A stretch of 15,247 nucleotides of DNA from JAQVXR01 sp050945755 (GCA_050945755.1 JBMNTN010000047.1:1-15247), one strand, 5' to 3'; shown: positions 1-6,009, counted from the first letter of the stretch. A program made the numbers and translations. Notes: generated by a model from the letters alone, not told the origin.

Positions 1-234
1 CGCCTCTTTTAGTTTTGCCTCCCCATTGGCTAAAATTCTCTTACTCTCCTCTTCAATTGCTTCGTCCAAAGCGAATTTGTCATATATTACCCTGCTGTTA
101 TAGCCAGTCAATGGCTCACGGACATGAAGAAGTTCTACCTCAGCATCGCAATATTTTGCTAGCTGTATAGCATAATCAATTGCTTTTGTTGAATGATCCT
201 GACCTTCGATTGCAAGTAGAATTTTTGTAAACAT
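1..234 (-). CDS. Universal stress protein, copy 1 (C-terminus cut by window edge)
   Basis: The first 78 codons of a UspA-family protein are visible; the rest lies beyond position 1. The ATG at 234 follows a GAGGGAGTGGGAG ribosome site. The N-terminus (MFTKILLAIEGQDHS) is the usual first beta strand and loop of the Usp fold, a cytoplasmic alpha/beta nucleotide-binding domain associated with stress survival. It is nearly identical to the complete copy at 2761-3186: by eye about eleven base differences over these 234 bases, with changes such as His to Gln and Glu-Glu to Lys-Arg. The upstream DNA is also duplicated, so the copy probably has its own promoter. It lies downstream of the metal ATPase operon, separated from it by a terminator. 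The ligand and precise role cannot be told from sequence. Confidence 0.88.
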   Translation of the reverse strand, partial: MFTKILLAIEGQDHSTKAIDYAIQLAKYCDAEVELLHVREPLTGYNSRVIYDKFALDEAIEEESKRILANGEAKLKEA

Positions 235-320
235 TCTCCCACTCCCTCGTAATAATATTTTGGTAATATTCCGATAATTCGGCATAAATAGTAAATATCC
301 TTCAATTTTCCTTTATTTTA
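1..320. repeat. Direct duplication, unit 1 (Usp gene 5' part and leader)
   Basis: This segment matches 2953-3272 at a constant offset of 2952 with no visible indel. It covers the Usp 5' coding part and about 85 bases upstream, including the shared AATATT-TTGGT-AATATT motif. Similarity fades beyond about position 320, where the ATPase-operon terminator begins. The unit may extend left of the window. Confidence 0.85.
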
Positions 321-324
321 TACG

Positions 325-376
325 AAAAACAAAAGATCCTCCCAAGCTAAGATGTAAAATCTACACCGGGAGGATT
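325..376 (-). terminator. Rho-independent terminator of the ATPase-HMA operon
   Basis: Read on the minus strand, ATCCTCCC (368-375) pairs with GGGAGGAT (336-343). A smaller TGTA/TACA stem lies inside, and a T-rich run (CTTTTGTTTTT) follows. It begins about ten bases after the stop codon of the small heavy-metal-binding protein, the expected place for the end of that transcript. Confidence 0.7.
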
Positions 377-384
377 GATTTGTT

Positions 385-618
385 CTATTTGGATTTAACT
401 TGAGATTTTATAACAACGAATCCTAGCGCGGCAATAGCCTTCTCAACATCTTCAATGGGTATCTTTTCCTCGTCAAAGTCTAATTTTACTTTACTTGAGT
501 TAAACAGCACCTTCACACTATCTTTTTCAACGCCGTTTAAAGATTTTGTTGCGTTTTCAATCTTTTGCGCGCATGACGGGCAAACCAATGTTTCTAATTG
601 TATCGTTGCTTTTTGCAT
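385..618 (-). CDS. Small heavy-metal-associated (HMA) domain protein
   Basis: This 77-residue protein is essentially one HMA (ferredoxin-like beta-alpha-beta-beta-alpha-beta) domain. The metal-binding loop is LVCPSC, with cysteines 13 and 16, and the protein ends in a lysine-rich tail. Such proteins carry soft metals in the cytoplasm or serve as detached N-terminal domains of P1B ATPases. The loop lacks the GMTC lead-in typical of copper chaperones, so copper specificity is not assured. The start at 618 is preferred: AAGGAG sits eight bases upstream, whereas the ATG at 624 is only two bases from it. The gene lies 17 bases after the metal ATPase, which itself has no HMA domain. The two are probably co-transcribed and work together (inference). 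Confidence 0.85.
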   Translation of the reverse strand: MQKATIQLETLVCPSCAQKIENATKSLNGVEKDSVKVLFNSSKVKLDFDEEKIPIEDVEKAIAALGFVVIKSQVKSK

Positions 619-635
619 TTTCATCTCTCCTTATC

Positions 636-2525
636 CTAATATCTTAATCTATAACGTAGAAGCCTCATTCCGTTTAAAATTACGACCAATATGCTTGCCT
701 CGTGTGCAAGCATGCCTATCGACATGTTCATCCATTCACTAAAAAATACGCTTGCTAGCAGGAATAACACAACACCTACTGCGATGAAAATATTTTGGCG
801 CATATTATTCGCTGTTGCTTTTGTTAATCCCAGCGCATGGGGTAGGCGGCTGAAATCCGAATTCATCAGGACGACATTCGAAGTTTCTATTGCGACATCA
901 GTACCGCTTCCCATCGCAATTCCAATTTGTGCTAACGCAAGCGAAGGGCTATCATTTACTCCGTCTCCGACAAATGCAACAATGTGACCTTTTGCTATTA
1001 GGTCTTCAATATATGCTGATTTATCTTCCGGTAACATATGTCCGTGGGCCTCTGTCAGTCCCAGTTCACGCGCTACCAAATCAACGGTCCCCTGGTTGTC
1101 TCCCGATAAAACTACGAGGTTTTTAACGCCTAATCTTTTTAATTTTTTCAGATTTTCTTTTACACCCGGACGAATCTGATCACGGATACCCATTAGCACT
1201 TTTAATTCACCGTCTACAGATGTTAAAACAAGTGAGTTTCCGTTCTCTTCAAATCGGGCAATATCTGCCCGGGCTTTTTCAGATATATGAACTTTCTCTC
1301 GATCCATTAGCGCAACATTGCCAACCGCAACCCTATGTCCGTTTACATAAGCAACAATTCCGCCTCCCTTTACAACATCTGTTTTTTCAACCGGATATAA
1401 TGTTGTCACTCCGATGTATTCCACAACGGCATTCGCTAAGGGATGGTCTGATTCATTTTCAACGCTTGCCAGGTAAGCTAATATTTCTGCAGCGTCGTCT
1501 ATGTAGAATTCCTTGTCGGCTACTTTGGGATTGCCGATTGTCAGTGTACCCGTTTTGTCGAAAACGATTGTATCAACTTTACTAAAATCGCCAATAACTT
1601 CGCTGCCTTTTAAGAGAACACCATGCCTTGCCCCGTTACCAATGCCCGCTACGTTTGAAACAGGTACGCCGATAACCAGTGCACCAGGGCACCCAAGAAC
1701 TAAGATTGTTATGGCCAACTCAATATCCCGTGAGAACAACCATACGATAATGGCGAACGCCAAGACTGCCGGAGTGTAGTATTTGGAAAATCTGTCAATG
1801 AAACGTTCGGTTTCAGATTTTGAATCCTGCGCTTCTTCAACCAACTCAATAATTTTGCCAAAAGTAGTATCTTCGCCTACACGATCGGCAACAATTTGAA
1901 GCGTCCCGTTTTCCAAAATTGTTCCGGCATATACGCTCGAATCCTTCTCTTTACCAACCGGAACAGATTCTCCGGTAATACTCGCCTCATTAATGTGCCC
2001 TTCTCCTGACAGAACGGTTCCGTCAACAGGAATTTTCGCGCCTGTTTTAACCAGTAAAATATCGCCCACGTCAACTTCATCGACTTCCACTTCTTCAAAT
2101 TCGCCATTTTCCATTTGCTTAAAAGCGCTTTCCGGTGCCATTTCCGTTAACTCTTTAATGGCTGAACGCGTTTTGTTTAATGTCCGCTGTTCCAGAAAGG
2201 CGCCAAACAAGAACAAGAAGGTGACAATAGCGGATTCTTCAAGGTTATTAATTAAAAATGCCCCAATAACAGCGATGGTAACTAAAACATCGATGCTGAC
2301 TACTTTAACCTTCAATGACTGATAGGCTTGGATTGCAATAGGAAAAACCCCTAAAATTGAGGCAATGGCAAAAGACCAAACAGCCCCAACTTCATTTTTG
2401 AAACCTAATTCGCTGGTAAATCCAATGGTAATTAAAATAGCGCCAATCAATGCTATATGATTTTTCTTGCCTAGAATAAATCTCTGCAAATGCTCACCTT
2501 CTTCCTTGTTATAATAGTTAAGCAT
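636..2525 (-). CDS. P1B-type heavy-metal-translocating ATPase with a CPG metal motif
   Basis: This 629-residue membrane pump should move a transition metal across the cytoplasmic membrane using ATP. It has about eight hydrophobic segments. Motifs in order are TGES (184-187, actuator), CPG (279-281) in the sixth segment, DKTGTLT with phospho-Asp323, the HP signature (361-362) and GDGVND (520-525). There is no N-terminal HMA domain; a separate HMA protein follows 17 bases downstream. The metal motif is CPG rather than CPC or SPC, and the last membrane segment has HEAS near 608-611. The substrate therefore cannot be assigned from the standard zinc, copper or cobalt patterns. Start is uncertain: ATG 2525 lies within an 11-bp tandem repeat and lacks a clear ribosome site, while TTG at 2489 (giving MQRFILGKKNH) has AAGG seven bases upstream. 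Confidence 0.93.
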   Translation of the reverse strand: MLNYYNKEEGEHLQRFILGKKNHIALIGAILITIGFTSELGFKNEVGAVWSFAIASILGVFPIAIQAYQSLKVKVVSIDVLVTIAVIGAFLINNLEESAIVTFLFLFGAFLEQRTLNKTRSAIKELTEMAPESAFKQMENGEFEEVEVDEVDVGDILLVKTGAKIPVDGTVLSGEGHINEASITGESVPVGKEKDSSVYAGTILENGTLQIVADRVGEDTTFGKIIELVEEAQDSKSETERFIDRFSKYYTPAVLAFAIIVWLFSRDIELAITILVLGCPGALVIGVPVSNVAGIGNGARHGVLLKGSEVIGDFSKVDTIVFDKTGTLTIGNPKVADKEFYIDDAAEILAYLASVENESDHPLANAVVEYIGVTTLYPVEKTDVVKGGGIVAYVNGHRVAVGNVALMDREKVHISEKARADIARFEENGNSLVLTSVDGELKVLMGIRDQIRPGVKENLKKLKRLGVKNLVVLSGDNQGTVDLVARELGLTEAHGHMLPEDKSAYIEDLIAKGHIVAFVGDGVNDSPSLALAQIGIAMGSGTDVAIETSNVVLMNSDFSRLPHALGLTKATANNMRQNIFIAVGVVLFLLASVFFSEWMNMSIGMLAHEASILVVILNGMRLLRYRLRY

Positions 2526-2549
2526 GAGTTAAGCATGGGTTAAGCATGA
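2517..2549. repeat. Three tandem 11-bp repeats at the ATPase start
   Basis: The unit GTTAAGCATG(A/G) occurs three times in a row, at 2517, 2528 and 2539. Read on the minus strand, each unit carries an ATG followed by CTTAAC. Because 11 is not a multiple of three, the three ATGs (2525, 2536, 2547) lie in three different frames and only the one at 2525 opens the ATPase frame. Confidence 0.9.
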
Positions 2550-2642
2550 TATGCATTATCTAATTCAGCCAACATATTACAGCATGAAAATTCTGGGTGA
2601 CTATCTCCATGAACTCTTTCAACAATCGGCACAAAAGATTGT

Positions 2643-2680
2643 AGGGGGGACGGGGTTGTTGACAACCCCCGTCCCCCCTT
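2643..2680. repeat. Long GC-rich palindrome (hairpin)
   Basis: The left arm AGGGGGGACGGGGTTGT (2643-2659) is complementary to the right arm at 2662-2679, with one unpaired C. This gives a stem of about 17 bp with almost no loop. It lies between the 3' end of the Usp gene and the start of the ATPase gene. No clean T-run follows on either strand, so it is not a standard terminator, though it could still end or protect the Usp mRNA. It is unrelated to the GGTGCC repeat family in this window. Confidence 0.75.
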
Positions 2681-2719
2681 GATTTGAATTATTAATTACT
2701 GCCGGAAAGGGTTAAGGTC

Positions 2720-2794
2720 ATGCACTATCTGGTAATGGGATTGGGCATAGGAATTGCTGTCTACCTTGCAATTAAAACCGGACAGGGAGCATAG
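2720..2794 (+). CDS. Possible 24-residue single-span membrane peptide
   Basis: An ATG at 2720 is preceded by GGAAAGGG at good spacing and opens 24 codons to TAG at 2792. The peptide begins MHYLVMGLGIGIAVYLAI and ends in a short polar tail, so it could span the membrane once. Its last 11 codons overlap, antisense, the 3' end of the Usp gene. I recognise no family. It may be chance, since the overlapping part is constrained by the Usp coding sequence. Confidence 0.22.
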   Translation: MHYLVMGLGIGIAVYLAIKTGQGA

Positions 2795-3186
2795 TTGAGA
2801 ACTTTAGTTATCACACGGCCTAAAATAAAACGAGAAACGGCACTGGGAACCCTACTTCCCATAACAATTATTTTTATTTGATTTGCTTCTGCTTCATCAC
2901 AAATAACATCTGCTGGATCACCGGCAATTATTTTTGCAGTGTATTTAATACCCGCCTCTTTTAGTCTTGCCTCCCCATTGGCTAGAATTTCCTCACTCTC
3001 CTCTTCAATTGCTTCGTCCAAAGCAACTTTGTCATATATTACCCTGCTATTATAGCCAGTCAATGGCTCACGGACATGAAGAAGTTCTACCTCAGCATCG
3101 CAATATTTTGCTAAATGTATAGCATAATCAATTGCTTTTGTTGAATGATCTTGACCTTCGATTGCAAGTAGAATTTTTGTAAACAT
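2761..3186 (-). CDS. Universal stress protein (UspA family), copy 2, complete
   Basis: A 141-residue single Usp domain, the normal length for the family, cytoplasmic and probably dimeric. The start chosen is ATG 3186, which follows GAGGGGGTGGG; an upstream in-frame ATG at 3237 would place this ribosome site inside the protein. The C-terminal nucleotide loop is altered. Where ATP-binding members have G-S-R-G and later L-G-S, this protein has GSRV (110-113) and LGR (122-124), so ATP binding may be lost or changed. The N-terminal strand has AIEG instead of the common AVDGS. It is upstream of and in the same direction as the metal ATPase, but 235 bases and a strong hairpin separate them, so it is probably its own transcript. 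A second copy begins at 234. Confidence 0.92.
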   Translation of the reverse strand: MFTKILLAIEGQDHSTKAIDYAIHLAKYCDAEVELLHVREPLTGYNSRVIYDKVALDEAIEEESEEILANGEARLKEAGIKYTAKIIAGDPADVICDEAEANQIKIIVMGSRVPSAVSRFILGRVITKVLNYAPCPVLIAR

Positions 3187-3272
3187 TTTCCCACCCCCTC
3201 GTAATAATATTTTGGTAATATTTCTATAATTCGACATAAATAGTAAAAATCCTTCAATATTCTTTCATTTTG
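2953..3272. repeat. Direct duplication, unit 2 (Usp gene 5' part and leader)
   Basis: Partner of 1-320 at a constant offset of 2952. The match continues through the Usp start into the upstream DNA and fades around 3272, about 20 bases before the first GGTGCC palindromic repeat. The conserved leader contains AATATT-TTGGT-AATATT (3206-3222), an AT-rich inverted repeat that could be part of a promoter or operator. Confidence 0.85.
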
Positions 3273-3292
3273 CGCAAAAATTATCGAGAGGT

Positions 3293-3335
3293 GGTGCCAG
3301 GCACCAAGTTATCAAGTTATTGAATATTCTGACAA
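3293..3335 (+). repeat. REP-like palindromic repeat, copy 1
   Basis: The palindrome GGTGCC-A-GGCACC (3293-3305) can form a five-bp hairpin with a CAG loop. It is followed by AAGTTATCAAGTTATTGAAT and then ATTCTGACAA. This tail variant (TTCTGACAA) is shared with copy 3 only. The bases before the palindrome (GAGGT) also resemble copy 3. Confidence 0.9.
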
Positions 3336-3421
3336 GTTGTACCCCGACATTTCTTTGCTTTACATACCGGACGCTTACGCTCAATTAGCTTTTTATAGTT
3401 TGCTCAAGGTTTTTTAAAATA

Positions 3422-3517
3422 TCAAACAAGATCCGGTTTTCTAAGAGAGACCAGGAATATCCCGCCTCCAATGACAAATAAAACCAGTACTGCTCCCCAA
3501 CCCCACACTATCACCAT
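3422..3517 (-). CDS. Possible 31-residue membrane microprotein
   Basis: ATG at 3517 opens 31 codons ending at TGA 3422-3424. The peptide begins MVIVWGWGAVLVLFVIGGG and ends SLRKPDLV, a typical single membrane span with a positively charged end. The ribosome site is poor, with no clear purine run at the right distance. It is bracketed by repeat copies, so it may be a relic. I recognise no family. Confidence 0.22.
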   Translation of the reverse strand: MVIVWGWGAVLVLFVIGGGIFLVSLRKPDLV

Positions 3518-3576
3518 AAACCGTTGCCATATGAATAATCGTATTTACTCCGTCAATATAGAAAAAGTAAGCAGCT

Positions 3577-3596
3577 AAGTTATCAAGTTATTGAAT
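3577..3596 (+). repeat. REP-like repeat, half copy (tail only)
   Basis: The 20-base tail AAGTTATCAAGTTATTGAAT is present without the GGTGCC palindrome. Instead it is bracketed by AGCTAA (3573-3578) and TTAGCT (3596-3601), a different inverted repeat, with another TTAGCTAA at 3606-3613. This shows that the palindrome and the tail can be separated. Confidence 0.8.
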
Positions 3597-3645
3597 TAGC
3601 TTTATTTAGCTAATTATAGATGGTAAAATATGGTTAATGGGGGGT

Positions 3646-3699
3646 GGTGCCAGGCACCAAGTTATCACCAAGTTATCAAGTTATTGAATTTTCTGACAA
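3646..3699 (+). repeat. REP-like palindromic repeat, copy 3 with internal duplication
   Basis: GGTGCC-A-GGCACC at 3646-3658 is followed by the standard tail, but the segment CCAAGTTATCA is duplicated, lengthening the element by 11 bases. The tail ends TTCTGACAA as in copy 1. Replication slippage between the AAGTTATC motifs is the simple explanation. Confidence 0.88.
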
Positions 3700-3868
3700 A
3701 TCACTAGTTAACAATAGTTTCCTTGATGCCCATGCCTTTATGGTAAAGCGAAATACCTTGCATTGCAAGAAGTTCGCTCTGCCTCTGCTTATTGATAGGG
3801 GTGAAGCCAAAGATATTTTAGGGGCATCAAAGGAGATATTTGAGCGAATGACGGAAAGATATTTTTAA
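3700..3868 (+). pseudogene. Probable coding remnant fused to repeat copy 3
   Basis: A frame open from a GTG at 3644 to TAA at 3868 starts inside repeat copy 3, so its first 15 or so codons are translated repeat. The part after the repeat reads like real protein (for example LPLLIDRGEAKDILG and KEIFERMTERYF, an amphipathic C-terminus). I do not recognise the family. The simplest reading is the 3' end of an older gene whose front was lost at the repeat. No ribosome site supports translation as it stands. Confidence 0.35.
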
Positions 3869-3895
3869 AAAATACTTTATAGAAAGGATAAACCC

Positions 3896-4954
3896 ATGAG
3901 GAAAATTGTTTTATTTATAAGCTTATTAATCATGTTGTTAGCTGTTACATCTTCTCCCTTATCAGCTAAGGAACAGGATGAAATCAAAGTTATAGTTAAT
4001 GATAATTTGGTAAGTTTTGATGTATCGCCTCTGGTAGTAGAAGGTAGGACGCTCGTACCTTTAAGAGCGATCTTTCAAGCTTTAGAAGTAGTACCTGTAT
4101 GGAATACGGAAACCCAAACAGTTATAGTCAACAGTGCCGAAGTTAATCTAATATTACCAATAGGAAGCAAGCAAGCGATAGTAAATGGCAGTCAGATGGA
4201 ATTAGATGTACCTGCAATAGCCATAGATGGAAGGACCCTGGTTCCGGTACGGTTTATCGGTGAAAGCCTTGGCGCTAATGTTAACTATGATAAAGAAAAC
4301 AAAATAGTCATAATTGAGAAAAAAGAAGTTCCCGATGTTCCGGACCCGATCTTTCTTCCTAATATCTATGGTTTGTATTATTTTGAAGAAAACGTATATC
4401 TAAGCACAGATCAATTACCGGAAGAATTAGCTAATGCGGTTTATTGGCATACAATAGGCAGCGAAAACACCCCGGAAGACTTTTTTAATTGGTACTATGA
4501 TTATTTAAAAGCAAATGGCGGAATAGAAAAAAATGCCGTGAGTATTAATGGAGCCTACCAGAATGGAGTATATTCCAGGTTTTTTGTCCTGTTTTATAAT
4601 AATGATTTCGAAGTGATTGGTTATACCATTGTAGATAATAAGTCAGGGATTACAGATTATGATAAATTTTTTAAATTAAAAATAAAACATAAATCATTTA
4701 ATCTTATGAGTTTTAGCAAAGATTATGAAGGTCTGATATTTAGCAGCGACAGCATTAATGATTCCCCCATATTTATCGTGGAGAAATATGTAAATGGGCA
4801 AATAGATAAGACGTTCCAATGTATAGGAGGAATTACTTATTTTGAAGATAATAACACTACCATGATTGGGCCATTTGTAAAAGATAATAAAAGTGAATTT
4901 AGAGTGACAAGCGAAATCGTAAATATTAACAAAGTAACCATAGAAGACTATTAA
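3896..4954 (+). CDS. Secreted copper-amine-oxidase-N (stalk) domain protein
   Basis: This 352-residue protein has a signal peptide (about 1-24; Arg-Lys, hydrophobic core, then SPLSA) and is probably exported. Residues 31-141 form a copper amine oxidase N-terminal (stalk) domain, seen as two similar motifs: GRTLVPLRAIFQALE (50-64) and GRTLVPVRFIGESLG (112-126). In Firmicutes this module is common in secreted or wall-associated proteins and does not imply amine oxidase activity. Residues from about 150 to the end are rich in Asn, Asp and aromatic residues and match no family I know. AAAGGA lies seven bases before the ATG. The gene is AT-rich compared with the polysaccharide genes downstream and is bounded by repeat copies, which suggests acquisition (inference). 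The exact role is unknown. Confidence 0.85.
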   Translation: MRKIVLFISLLIMLLAVTSSPLSAKEQDEIKVIVNDNLVSFDVSPLVVEGRTLVPLRAIFQALEVVPVWNTETQTVIVNSAEVNLILPIGSKQAIVNGSQMELDVPAIAIDGRTLVPVRFIGESLGANVNYDKENKIVIIEKKEVPDVPDPIFLPNIYGLYYFEENVYLSTDQLPEELANAVYWHTIGSENTPEDFFNWYYDYLKANGGIEKNAVSINGAYQNGVYSRFFVLFYNNDFEVIGYTIVDNKSGITDYDKFFKLKIKHKSFNLMSFSKDYEGLIFSSDSINDSPIFIVEKYVNGQIDKTFQCIGGITYFEDNNTTMIGPFVKDNKSEFRVTSEIVNINKVTIEDY

Positions 4955-4958
4955 CCAC

Positions 4959-5000
4959 GGTGCCAGGCACCAAGTTATCAAGTTATTGAACATTCAGAAA
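4959..5000 (+). repeat. REP-like palindromic repeat, copy 4
   Basis: GGTGCC-A-GGCACC at 4959-4971 starts four bases after the stop codon of the stalk-domain gene. The tail is AAGTTATCAAGTTATTGAAC followed by ATTCAGAAAATT, the TTCAGA variant also found in copies 5 and 6. It lies upstream of the transposase gene in the same orientation as copy 5. Confidence 0.9.
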
Positions 5001-5100
5001 ATTAACATAAAAAATAAACCAGATATTGACAATTCTGAAATCCATTGATAATATAAAAACGTAGTTAGGAACATATGTTTGAAAACAAGGTTGTAAGCTA

Positions 5101-5943
5101 ATGGGGGCCAAGATGGGAAGAAAACCGAGATTAGAATTCAAGGGTGCAATATACCATGTCATCAAAAGAGGAAATAATCGGGATTTTATTTTCCAGGGGA
5201 GAGATGACAAAGAATCTCTGTTAAAATACTTGCAATCTGTGAAAGAGGATTTCCCATTTAATTTGTTAGGATATGTGATTATGAATAATCATTACCATTT
5301 GATTATAGAAACTGAGGACAAGCCCCTGCATAAGATCATGCAAAGACTAAACAATTTATATAGTAAAGATTACAATAAAAGGCATAACAGATCTGACCAT
5401 GTCTTTGGGGCAAGATACAAAGGAATTCTGGTTATGGATGATAAATATCTATTTTCCTTGCTAAGGTATATTCATAATAATCCGGTGAGAGCCAGTATTT
5501 GCCAAAATATTGCCCAATACAATTGGAGCAGTGACCGATATTATCGGAACAATTTCAGAGAACTAGTGCATATTGATAAGATACTGGATATGTTTTCCGA
5601 TAATCGAAAAATTGCTTTGGAAGAATATCAACGATTCATGGATCAAAAAGAACCGCTAATCAAAGCAAAAGATTTCTATGAAGAAGGGGATATCATCGGA
5701 GAGGTGGAATTAGAGAATCAACCTCCAGAAAGTCTTGATGAGGAAATAAGCTTAGACCAAATTTTAAGACAGGTGGTAGCTAACGAAGAAGATTTTCAAC
5801 GTATCAAGAAAGGTTCAAGAAAAAGGTCTTTAAAAGAATACAAAATCAACTATGTAAAAAAGGCGCTGGATTATGGTTATTCCTTTAAAGATATTGGCGA
5901 GAACATTGGGGTAACAGCGGAAGCTGTTAATAGGATAGTATAG
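5101..5943 (+). CDS. REP-associated tyrosine transposase (RAYT, Y1 HUH family)
   Basis: A 280-residue IS200-like (Y1_Tnp) protein. Visible features are RKPRLEFKGAIYHVIKRGNNR (7-27, the usual RAYT N-terminus), the metal-binding HUH triad H64-Y65-H66 in NNHYHLIIE, and candidate catalytic tyrosines Y87 and Y91. The family block VFGARYKGILV...LRYIHNNPVRA follows (101-131). The last 60 residues resemble a helix-turn-helix (KDIGENIGVTAEAVNRI). RAYTs are single-copy domesticated transposases that cut or join palindromic REP sequences; here repeat copies 4 and 5 flank the gene in direct orientation, so these are the likely substrates (inference). Start is uncertain: ATG 5113 gives the family-typical MGRKPR, while ATG 5101 has AAGG ten bases upstream. 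No frameshift is seen, so the gene appears intact. Confidence 0.92.
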   Translation: MGAKMGRKPRLEFKGAIYHVIKRGNNRDFIFQGRDDKESLLKYLQSVKEDFPFNLLGYVIMNNHYHLIIETEDKPLHKIMQRLNNLYSKDYNKRHNRSDHVFGARYKGILVMDDKYLFSLLRYIHNNPVRASICQNIAQYNWSSDRYYRNNFRELVHIDKILDMFSDNRKIALEEYQRFMDQKEPLIKAKDFYEEGDIIGEVELENQPPESLDEEISLDQILRQVVANEEDFQRIKKGSRKRSLKEYKINYVKKALDYGYSFKDIGENIGVTAEAVNRIV

Positions 5944-5948
5944 TGACT

Positions 5949-5993
5949 GGTGCCAGGCACCAAGTTATCAAGTTATTGAATATTCAGATAATT
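5949..5993 (+). repeat. REP-like palindromic repeat, copy 5
   Basis: GGTGCC-A-GGCACC at 5949-5961 begins five bases after the RAYT stop codon. The tail is AAGTTATCAAGTTATTGAAT followed by ATTCAGATAATT. The next bases (5990-6009) duplicate RAYT coding sequence, described separately. Confidence 0.9.
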
Positions 5994-6009
5994 CAAGGGT
6001 GCAATATAC
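5990..6009 (+). repeat. 20-bp fragment of the RAYT coding sequence
   Basis: These 20 bases are identical to 5135-5154 inside the RAYT gene, the codons for FKGAIY and neighbours. The match continues for three of the next three to four bases after one mismatch. It lies directly after repeat copy 5 and just upstream of galE. It probably marks an older, deleted RAYT copy or a recombination junction. Confidence 0.8.

Larger units (their letters stand above)
3187..3895. other. Gene-poor junction between the minus-strand and plus-strand blocks
   Basis: About 700 bases with no confident gene. It holds the Usp leader (3187-3272), palindromic repeat copies at 3293-3335 and 3646-3699, a half copy at 3577-3596 with TTAGCT/AGCTAA inverted motifs around it, and a possible 31-residue membrane microprotein on the minus strand (3422-3517). 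It also holds a probable coding remnant ending at 3868. No convincing promoter for the stalk-domain gene at 3896 was found. The mixture of repeats and fragments suggests a site of repeated insertion and deletion. Confidence 0.6.

Noticed and set aside
3757..3769. CTTGCA-T-TGCAAG palindrome
   Set aside because: A single short palindrome within the coding remnant, with no second copy in the window; likely chance.
5101..5943. RAYT gene as part of a full IS200/IS605 insertion sequence
   Set aside because: No tnpB-like gene and no IS-type ends are seen. The extra C-terminal helix-turn-helix region and the palindromic repeats around it fit a RAYT better.
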